Notes under the pieces: model-generated
Database searches by the model: none
The model's input: only the letters and a program-made list of their open reading frames with translations
What the model was told of the DNA's origin: nothing
In this document: positions 41,491-48,013 of the stretch, one piece after another
Layout of the letters: each line of letters starts with the position of its first letter
How positions within the stretch are numbered: the stretch's first letter is position 1
Position numbers and translations under genes: made by a program
From: an uncultured Lachnospiraceae bacterium
GTDB lineage: Bacteria; Bacillota; Clostridia; Lachnospirales; Lachnospiraceae
DNA length: 48,013 nucleotides
Assembly (NCBI GenBank): GCA_910585995.1
Contig: CAJUGG010000037.1
Span: 1 to 48,013 of the forward strand
Direction: 5' to 3'

Positions 41491-44400
41491 TTAAGATGGA
41501 TCTTTGCGCGATCTTCTTTTGATCCACAAGAAGACGCTTCCTGCCAATAGGATCACGACGGCCAAAATCCATGGAAGACTACTGTTTTTTTCTGTCTGAT
41601 GATTGGACAGAGGAACTGCTTCGTCTTCTACGGGCTGTGTCTGTGCTTCTTCTGGAATCTCTTCCTGGATATCTGATGTTGGTTCACTTGAGGCTGTCTG
41701 CACTGATGCCTGTGTATCTGTTGATTTCTCCAAAGTGTCTTCTGCTGTCCTTTCGGTGGAAACGGACAGACTGGACTGTGCAGGCAGAACGGCCTGGAAG
41801 AACGCAGGTGCAGAAGCCGCTGTCTCTGGTGCCGGAACTGCCGCTAGAGGACTAGCTGCAGTCGTTGTCTCGGAAGAACTTCCCGAACGATTGGAACGAC
41901 TTTTTCTGGAACGTTTAGCAGTCTGACTGTTTGTTCCCTGCGTCCCATCCTCCCCGGAATTGCCTGAATGTTGATCGTCTGTTCCAGCCAGATTCTCTTT
42001 TGATTCGTCCGGTTTTGGCTTGTTACTGTTTGTTGTATCGTCTTTTGATTCACCAGTATTTTGGCTGTTATTTTCATTATTGGAAGGAGTATCGTCTTTA
42101 GTCCCACTGGGATTTTGATTACTTCCGGTATTGCTTCCTTCGGTCACGCCCTGATTTTTATTGTCTCCGGTGTTGTCTCCTCCGGTTTCCCCAGGATTCT
42201 TGTCGTCTCCGGTGTTGTCTCCTCCAGTTTCCCCAGGATTCTTGTCGTCTCCGGTGTTGTCTCCTCCGGTTTCCCCAGGATTCTTGTCGTCTCCGGTGTT
42301 GTCTCCTTCGGTTTCTCCAGGTTTTTTGTCATCCTCTTTGTCTCCGGGCGCGTTGCTTTCTATCTGATAGAGACTTAGATCGGGAATCTCTGTGCCGATC
42401 CAGTAGGTATCGGGCAGAGCTTCACTGTTGCTGGTGATGCGTTTCCCCTCGATCTGTTTTTGATTGGTGGATGGCGCGATGGTTACAGTATCTTCGATGC
42501 TTGCCCCCGCCGTGACGCTCTCATCTTTGGGGAAACTGGTAGAGCCGCCTTCCAGATAGACCCAGCGAACAGACAGGTTTCCTTCTCCGCTCACGGCATT
42601 TCCGCCATCTCCGAAAGTTCCGTTTCCGCCAACAGCAATCAGCCTGCCTTCTCCTGTCACTGCTCCTTGCTGCAATACTACCGCTTTTCCGCCTACGGAA
42701 GTGGTCGCAAGATGTCCTCCGCCATAGGCAGCGACCACGCTTCCTTCTGTGATCTGAAGCGTTCCATTCTCAATCTTCAGCGCGGTCTGTCCGGCATAGT
42801 TCTTCTGGGTGGAAGGATCCGTCCCGCTCGCTGCCTCGTCTCCCCGGATAAATACCTGTCCGTTGACCGTCACTGTCCCCTGTATCAATACCACAGGCTC
42901 TACGTTGTGTTTTGCTTCTGAGCCATCTGTCAAAAAATTGGTATTGGAATAGATAGATGCATGTTCTAACACTGCCCCGTCCTTGCAGATCAACTGTCCA
43001 TTGATCATGGCGCCAGAGAGAAAGGTCTTGTTATAATCGTCATAATTCATGGAAAATCTGCCGCCATGCTCTACCTCAATCTTGCCGTAGACCGACGAAT
43101 CCCGCAGTACCAGTTTGCCGCCATCCTGCACTTGTATCCGCACGCTGCTCAACACTTTCATATTGACCATCGTCAGATTGCAGCCCGAAGGAATCACCAA
43201 CGTCTGCACCGGCTCACCGTTTAGTGCATAGCCCAGCTCCCCATACGTACCACTTGTATGTGAACCATACCACGCTTTGATCTCGGCTGGCACTGTCACA
43301 GTCTCCTGCTCACCGCCAAACTCTTTGATCGCCCACGGCTCCATATCATACATATATTTCCTGTCCTCTGTCTGGGTAGCGTTCTCTAACTTCAGACGGT
43401 CACAGAGCTTCTCGCTCCCCTCATAGATCTCAAATGGCAGTTCATTGCTCACCGCTGTCCGGTCCAGACTGTCTGTATATGTAACCTGAATCTGATATTC
43501 CCCTGGGGTCTCCGGTGTTCCTGCCAGAGTCAGAGATCCGTCATAAGGAGAATACACTCCTATCATCCCGCTGCCTTCCGGCGAGATGGTGACATACGTC
43601 TTACTCCGGTCCGAGTGGATACTAAGACCCGACTGCGTATCCAGAACCTTCCAATCCTCCTCTATCGGTTCCTGTCCTTCTGAAAGCACTGCTGCCTGTA
43701 CAGTCACATTGCTGTTCTGATTGGTCGTGATGGAATTACTGGCGCCGGAGATCGCGTCGTATTCCTTCTGCCCTTTCAGAGCCGCCTCAAAATAACCCAC
43801 GAGACGGATATGTAACGCATCCTGCGTAACCGGATCATTTTCATCATAAGGCGCAACCGCAAATGCATTGCTGCCGGCCTCTGTCACGCTCAGGATCAGA
43901 TCCTGATAAGCTTCATTTTTGATCACAATCTGATCTCCCTTTGCCAGCGCACCTTCGCTTAGTCCGTCAAAATACAGCAGGTTTTCAGAGGAATCTACAA
44001 AATAGTTCTTGTAATCCTTTGACAATGCTATTTTATAATCCGTCTTTGTCCACGGCACATCATTGATGCGTACTTCCTGTATCCCACTTGCATATTCTGT
44101 ATCTCCCAATATTTCCAGAATCTGATATTGATCCCATCCGGTACTTTTTCGGGCAGATACCGAAGGAGGTGCTTTTTTCTCCTCTGAAGGAGGCGCAATC
44201 TCTCCTGGATCTGGATTAGAACCCTCAGGTTTTTGAACCTTCAAGGTGCTGTCGTCTGCTTTTACCACCGTCAAGGTCAGATCTTCATATTCTGGATGTT
44301 TGATCACGATGGTTTGGCCGTCGGTAAGCGGTACTGGATAGCCGTAAAAATATAACTTATTATTATCTGTATCCTTGTAATATTGCCCCGAATAATATAC

Positions 44401-44775
44401 CGAATATTTACTACTCATGGCTTCCCAGGTATTCCCATCCACACTAAGCTCTGTAATACCGCTTACATAATCTGGTTCTCCCAAGATCTCCAAAATCTGA
44501 TAGCTCCAATCCTCCTTCTGCGCAGATACCTCTGGCGCCGCCTTTTTCTCCTTTGTACGCTGCAGGTGGTACGTCTGCACCTCGTCTCCTACCTGCTCTT
44601 CTGGCGCTGTCTGCAGCTGATTGGCAGAGAGCGTCTGTTCCTCTGCCGGTGTCCCGCCGCTTCCTGGCATCTCTTCTGCCGCATACGAGGTCATCGACAT
44701 CACCATGGCAAGCGGAAGAACCCCTGCGCACAGTATCCTTCGAAACCTCTCCATACTTTTTCTTCCTAAGATCAT
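41491..44775 (-). CDS. Large repeat-containing surface protein
   Basis: About 1094 residues. The start at 44775 (MILGRKSMERFRR) follows GAGGAGGGAC. A signal peptide (CAGVLPLAMVMSMTSYA) precedes two similar domains of about 100 residues, each with YQILEILG and an IVIK motif, possibly of the DUF1533/Shr-HID type seen in host-protein-binding proteins. A middle region rich in short beta repeats (GEGRLIAVGGNGTFGDGGNAVSGEG) suggests a beta-solenoid. A low-complexity part with 14-residue repeats (DDKNPGETGGDNTG) leads to a C-terminal membrane helix (LPWILAVVILLAGSVFLWI) and a basic tail. No LPxTG-type sortase motif precedes it. Its function is unknown; adhesion or host-factor binding is a guess. The adjacent two-component system may control it. 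Confidence 0.75.
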   Translation of the reverse strand: MILGRKSMERFRRILCAGVLPLAMVMSMTSYAAEEMPGSGGTPAEEQTLSANQLQTAPEEQVGDEVQTYHLQRTKEKKAAPEVSAQKEDWSYQILEILGEPDYVSGITELSVDGNTWEAMSSKYSVYYSGQYYKDTDNNKLYFYGYPVPLTDGQTIVIKHPEYEDLTLTVVKADDSTLKVQKPEGSNPDPGEIAPPSEEKKAPPSVSARKSTGWDQYQILEILGDTEYASGIQEVRINDVPWTKTDYKIALSKDYKNYFVDSSENLLYFDGLSEGALAKGDQIVIKNEAYQDLILSVTEAGSNAFAVAPYDENDPVTQDALHIRLVGYFEAALKGQKEYDAISGASNSITTNQNSNVTVQAAVLSEGQEPIEEDWKVLDTQSGLSIHSDRSKTYVTISPEGSGMIGVYSPYDGSLTLAGTPETPGEYQIQVTYTDSLDRTAVSNELPFEIYEGSEKLCDRLKLENATQTEDRKYMYDMEPWAIKEFGGEQETVTVPAEIKAWYGSHTSGTYGELGYALNGEPVQTLVIPSGCNLTMVNMKVLSSVRIQVQDGGKLVLRDSSVYGKIEVEHGGRFSMNYDDYNKTFLSGAMINGQLICKDGAVLEHASIYSNTNFLTDGSEAKHNVEPVVLIQGTVTVNGQVFIRGDEAASGTDPSTQKNYAGQTALKIENGTLQITEGSVVAAYGGGHLATTSVGGKAVVLQQGAVTGEGRLIAVGGNGTFGDGGNAVSGEGNLSVRWVYLEGGSTSFPKDESVTAGASIEDTVTIAPSTNQKQIEGKRITSNSEALPDTYWIGTEIPDLSLYQIESNAPGDKEDDKKPGETEGDNTGDDKNPGETGGDNTGDDKNPGETGGDNTGDDKNPGETGGDNTGDNKNQGVTEGSNTGSNQNPSGTKDDTPSNNENNSQNTGESKDDTTNSNKPKPDESKENLAGTDDQHSGNSGEDGTQGTNSQTAKRSRKSRSNRSGSSSETTTAASPLAAVPAPETAASAPAFFQAVLPAQSSLSVSTERTAEDTLEKSTDTQASVQTASSEPTSDIQEEIPEEAQTQPVEDEAVPLSNHQTEKNSSLPWILAVVILLAGSVFLWIKRRSRKDPS
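42163..42330 (-). repeat. Four 42-bp tandem repeats in the surface-protein gene
   Basis: Units at 42163, 42205, 42247 and 42289, three of them almost identical, encoding DDKNPGETGGDNTG. They form a hydrophilic stalk that can change length by slippage. Confidence 0.9.
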
Positions 44776-44843
44776 CTCGTCCCTCCTCATATGTTTTACG
44801 CAAAAACACATCATTTTGCATAAAATTATTAAGAATTTTTCTC

Positions 44844-44867
44844 AGTAGTTAGTAGAGACTAACTACT
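44844..44867. promoter_or_regulatory. Palindrome at the surface-gene transcription start
   Basis: AGTAGTTAGT and ACTAACTACT flank AGAG. The palindrome begins at the predicted first base of the transcript, so it is either an operator or a 5' hairpin. A T-run on the plus strand side also makes a plus-strand terminator possible. Confidence 0.6.
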
Positions 44868-44873
44868 TTTTCT

Positions 44874-44902
44874 ATTTTAAAATACGAGATGATCTATGTC
44901 AA
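44874..44902 (-). promoter_or_regulatory. Promoter of the surface-protein gene
   Basis: On the minus strand TTGACA (44897-44902), 17 bases, TAAAAT (44874-44879). The leader to the start at 44775 is about 90 bases. Confidence 0.7.
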
Positions 44903-44982
44903 GCTGCTTACTAATCAAGATTTCTCAATATCAGTCTCATTTTGAATGCGATACCAGCTCCACGCTCCTGAAGTAAATCCGG

Positions 44983-46605
44983 CTATATTTCCATAAACTC
45001 CCTCTCTTCTGCTTTGGGAAATACAGTCTGCACTTTAAACAGATCTCCGTCAATCGTAACAGAAAAGCTCCCTTTGCAAGCTTCTGTAAAGCTCTTCGCG
45101 ATCGCAATCCCCAGTCCGTTTCCTTCGGTGCTTCTGCTCTTGTCTCCTCTGGTAAACCGTTCCATAATCTCTTCTGCTGTAAACTCCATTTCACATGCGG
45201 AAGTATTTTTCACAGAAGTCAAGATCCGTCCGTCTTCTTCCCAGACCTCCACATACACTCTGCTTCTCTCCATGGAATATTTCAGTGCATTTTCCAGCAG
45301 ATTCTGGTAGACCCGGTACATCTTTTTACTGTCTCCCCAAAATGGCATCTCTTCTTCGCTCATCTTCACCCGAAACATAAGCCCAGATTCTTCGATACGG
45401 TCCTGCATCTCTGCCATCGTCTGGCGGATCAGACGCACCATATCTAGCTGTTCCATCACAAGATCCTGGCCCCCGCTGGCCGCCTTGGCCATCTCAAATA
45501 CATCCTGGATCATCTCCCGAAGCCGCCCTGCTTTCCCGGACAAAAGCTCTACATAATCCTGTGCTTCTTTTGGAAGTTCTTCCACCTGCTTTAAAAGATC
45601 GATACATCCAATCATGGAGGTCAGCGGTGTCTTCAGATCATGGGAGACGTTGGTAATCAGCTCCACTTTCATCCGCTCACTCTGCAGTTGTCTCTCCATA
45701 CTCTCTCTTTTGTGTTCCCGGATCTTTAAAAGCTCCTCTTCCGATCTGCGAAACAGAGAATACGGATGAAGCATTGGCTCTCTCTTTTCGCTTATATCCT
45801 TCGCCACATATGAGATCTCATCCAGCAGCACACCGATCTCCCTGACCTTATAGCCAATCACCAGGCCATCCAACAGGAAAAGCACCACATATTCCAGGAT
45901 CAGATAGGACATCACGCTCGCATCGAGCCAATACGTATCCCAACAGTAAAAAATCAATAATATCCCAACTATGCTCTGCACCGCCAGTAAAGACAGCAGT
46001 CTTCTAAACAGATATTTCGCCGCATCACCTTTTTTCAGACAGGCTTCCTGACTGCGCCTCCACCGCTTCTGTCCTCTTCGAAGCACATCGCGTACCTGGC
46101 TCTTCATCCGGAAAAAACACAATTTTTTGCGAAGCTTCTCCCTGGTCAGGTGCCGCACGACAGACAGATACAGCACCAGGGTAAAGAACACCAATGTCCC
46201 CGTACTAAAGAATAAAAGAAAAAAGAAAAAACTACATTCCGGCACCCCAAAAGTAAATATCACATAATTAACACTCCTGCAATAACTGCGCCACAACACT
46301 CTTCTGTTCCATAAAAGCATCAGAAACAGCACTACCAGGACAAGATCCGGATACGTCCGGTCCAAAAATTCCACCGGGATCACATTTTTTTTCTCATTTT
46401 TCATCAGAGCACTTACATTGCGGAGCGATACAATAGAAAATAACACCAGCCAGGCACCAAATGTCACCCAGATCATATTTCCCGTATTTTCCGCCATCGC
46501 ACAGAAAAACAGCGAACATGCCACACCGACTACTGCTCCCCAAAAACTCCAGGCAGGATTTCTCTCATCTGTCCCATATCTAAATCTTTTCCATCTTGTA
46601 TCCAA
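44983..46605 (-). CDS. Sensor histidine kinase
   Basis: A 540-residue membrane kinase. About six hydrophobic segments lie in residues 20-250. The phosphorylated residue is H322 in NVSHDLKTPLTS; the N box is YQNLLENALKYS and the G box GNGLGIAIAKS. It probably phosphorylates the response regulator encoded upstream, with which it overlaps by 26 bases. The stimulus is unknown; no extracellular sensor domain is obvious, so membrane or cell-wall stress sensing is possible. Confidence 0.92.
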   Translation of the reverse strand: MDTRWKRFRYGTDERNPAWSFWGAVVGVACSLFFCAMAENTGNMIWVTFGAWLVLFSIVSLRNVSALMKNEKKNVIPVEFLDRTYPDLVLVVLFLMLLWNRRVLWRSYCRSVNYVIFTFGVPECSFFFFLLFFSTGTLVFFTLVLYLSVVRHLTREKLRKKLCFFRMKSQVRDVLRRGQKRWRRSQEACLKKGDAAKYLFRRLLSLLAVQSIVGILLIFYCWDTYWLDASVMSYLILEYVVLFLLDGLVIGYKVREIGVLLDEISYVAKDISEKREPMLHPYSLFRRSEEELLKIREHKRESMERQLQSERMKVELITNVSHDLKTPLTSMIGCIDLLKQVEELPKEAQDYVELLSGKAGRLREMIQDVFEMAKAASGGQDLVMEQLDMVRLIRQTMAEMQDRIEESGLMFRVKMSEEEMPFWGDSKKMYRVYQNLLENALKYSMERSRVYVEVWEEDGRILTSVKNTSACEMEFTAEEIMERFTRGDKSRSTEGNGLGIAIAKSFTEACKGSFSVTIDGDLFKVQTVFPKAEEREFMEI

Positions 46606-47287
46606 TTCCCCACACCACCTTTAAATACTTTGGGTTTTTTGTATCAATCTCGATCTTCTCCCGAATCCTTCGGATATGTACCATCACCGTATTTTCCACC
46701 GCAAATGCATCCTCATTCCAGACCCTGGCATAGATCTCCTCCGCTGAGAATACTTGTCCCATATGCTGCATCAAAAATTCGGTGATCTTATACTCCGTCG
46801 CCGTCAGCCTTACCTTCTCTCCATCCACGAAAAGCGTCCTTCCTTTGATATCCAGCACAAGCCCTCCCGTCTTTAATAAAGAGTTATCTTCCTGCTGCCG
46901 CTTCACATCCCCAAGCGTCATATACCGCCGAAGCAGCGACCGCACCCTCGCCATCAACTCTGCCGTCTGAAACGGCTTCGAGACATAGTCATCCGCCCCC
47001 ATAGAAAGCCCCAGCACCTTATCACTCTCCTCCGTCTTCGCCGACAGGATCATCACAGGGATATTCTGCCTCTTGCGCACCTCCATAAGCGTTGACAGTC
47101 CATCTAGCTTTGGCATCATCACATCCAATAATATCAGATGGATCTGAGATCTTGTCAGCACCTCCAACGCCTCCATCCCATCATACGCCCCATATACCTC
47201 ATATCCCTCAAGCTCCAACAACTTTGACAAAACTTTCACAATTTCCCGGTCATCATCCACCACCAAAATCTTTTGTGTCTCTTTCAT
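46580..47287 (-). CDS. OmpR/PhoB-family response regulator
   Basis: A 235-residue regulator. The receiver domain has the acidic pair DDD (11-13), phospho-accepting D55 in LLDVMMPKLDG and the SAK and SKPF motifs. The C-terminal winged helix is TATEYKITEFLMQHMGQVFS followed by NTVMVHIRRIREKIE. It is the partner of the downstream kinase. The surface-protein gene 1.8 kb away is the nearest candidate target. Confidence 0.94.
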   Translation of the reverse strand: MKETQKILVVDDDREIVKVLSKLLELEGYEVYGAYDGMEALEVLTRSQIHLILLDVMMPKLDGLSTLMEVRKRQNIPVMILSAKTEESDKVLGLSMGADDYVSKPFQTAELMARVRSLLRRYMTLGDVKRQQEDNSLLKTGGLVLDIKGRTLFVDGEKVRLTATEYKITEFLMQHMGQVFSAEEIYARVWNEDAFAVENTVMVHIRRIREKIEIDTKNPKYLKVVWGIGYKMEKI

Positions 47288-47370
47288 CTTTCTATCCTCA
47301 CTCCCTCAGCCAACATCCTTATCATACCAGACAAAACCTACATTTTCCGAACCAAAACCTTACAATTCCC

Positions 47371-48013
47371 TTACAATTCCCCAGGCCAATCCACAATTCC
47401 CCCATTCCGCAGTGCATGAAACATCCGCTCCTTCACCCCCGGATGCTCCTTTTGCAACTGCATAAGCAGTTGTTTCACATACTCTCTCTTTGTCTTTCCA
47501 TCCACCGGACAGTGACTCTCCATCACTGGCACACCATACCTCGTACAAAGCCCTCTCACCTGTGCCTCCTCCACAAACATCATCGGCCGGATCACCTGAA
47601 TCTGCCTATCCTCAAATCCCGTCACAGGCGGAAACGCATAAAATCTCCCCTCAAACAGCAAAGACAATAGCATCGTCTCCACAAAATCATCTTTATGATG
47701 TGCATATGCAATCTTATTCCCTTCAAGCTCCAGTACCCTGTGAACCAGTGCCCCCTTCCTCATCTTCGCACAGAGTGAGCAAGGATGCTTTTCTTTTTTC
47801 TCCTCCATCACAATCCTCCCAATCTGTGTCCTCACCACCTCAAGTCCCACTCCGATCTTCTCACAAAACTCCCCAATCTCCCCATCCTCCTCTCCCCCAA
47901 ACCCCAGATCCACCCTGACAGCCCCCACTTCAAACCTCTTCGGATAAAATCTCGAAAGCTCCCTCATCCCCCAGAGAAGTGCCATACTATCCTTCCCCCC
48001 AGACACCCCAACA
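47371..48013 (-). CDS. TtcA-like tRNA thiolation enzyme (partial at window edge)
   Basis: The last 213 or so residues of an adenine-nucleotide alpha-hydrolase. The PP-loop is SGGKDSMALLW, and PCSLCAKMRKGAL holds a CxxC as in TtcA, which puts sulphur on cytidine 32 of tRNA. AYAHHKDDFVETMLLSLLFEG is also typical. The true start is beyond the window: codons continue upstream of the PP-loop in frame to the last base. Other PP-loop tRNA thiolation relatives cannot be excluded. Confidence 0.85.
   Translation of the reverse strand, partial: VGVSGGKDSMALLWGMRELSRFYPKRFEVGAVRVDLGFGGEEDGEIGEFCEKIGVGLEVVRTQIGRIVMEEKKEKHPCSLCAKMRKGALVHRVLELEGNKIAYAHHKDDFVETMLLSLLFEGRFYAFPPVTGFEDRQIQVIRPMMFVEEAQVRGLCTRYGVPVMESHCPVDGKTKREYVKQLLMQLQKEHPGVKERMFHALRNGGIVDWPGEL

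Noticed and set aside
42163..42330. CRISPR-like array
   Set aside because: The 42-bp units are contiguous with no spacers and encode in-frame protein repeats.

Overview
The window looks like chromosomal DNA of a low-to-mid G+C Firmicute in the Clostridia, most likely a gut Lachnospiraceae. The ribosomal L32, Ffh and RimM/TrmD proteins, the gene orders (ylxM-ffh-rpsP-KH-rimM-trmD-rplS and DUF512-der-plsY-gpsA), the AGGAG ribosome binding sites and the sigma-A type promoters all fit. No phage, CRISPR array, tRNA or rRNA was seen.

Layout. (1) 1-1708: a helix-turn-helix/alanine aminotransferase fusion whose aminotransferase half has its own ribosome binding site. (2) 1802-4894: a decayed stretch with a truncated Rpn-type nuclease gene, a small zinc-ribbon gene and a broken flagellinolysin (flagellin with an inserted HExxH protease) that still has a sigma-D type promoter. 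(3) 4937-12213: a PTS operon matching the Bacillus subtilis gmu (glucomannan oligosaccharide) set gene for gene: GntR regulator, GH1 phosphoglycosidase, EIIC, EIIB, EIIA, ROK kinase and mannose-6-phosphate isomerase. Here the isomerase is fused to a second ROK kinase, and the EIIA gene carries an in-frame amber codon. (4) 12267-18089: a double Nudix protein, an MBL hydrolase, a MATE transporter, a TreR-like regulator and glycogen synthase. (5) 18142-23114: an ABC-F ATPase and a YdjI-YdjG-YdjH-like membrane set in which the SPFH protein ends in five tandem 27-residue zinc ribbons. (6) 23122-31601: gpsA-plsY-der-DUF512, divergent prs, nagBA and a lipase. (7) 31619-40484: a translation/secretion block on the minus strand running ylxM-ffh-rpsP-KH-rimM-trmD-rplS-lepB2-rbgA-lepB1-rnhB-yraN-pgeF; lepB2 lacks both catalytic residues. 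(8) 40550-48013: a hypothetical gene, rpmF, a large repeat-bearing surface protein, a two-component system and a TtcA-like enzyme cut by the window edge.

The most novel signal is a family of about eight structured repeats (copies A-H, about 60-110 bp) at 7744-7850, 8482-8543, 9787-9854, 32479-32586, 35107-35207, 35222-35340, 37748-37867 and 37870-37980. All have one orientation relative to transcription. Six abut the Shine-Dalgarno sequence of an operon gene (ROK kinase, EIIB, EIIC, pgeF, rbgA, rimM), and the other two are tandem partners. They share conserved ends and a conserved core, while the long outer stems differ in sequence between copies and yet stay perfectly or nearly perfectly paired. 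A separate palindrome of about 195 bp lies at 38036-38230.

All calls come from reading the sequence and remembered family features. No database search was run, so gene symbols are homology-style names.
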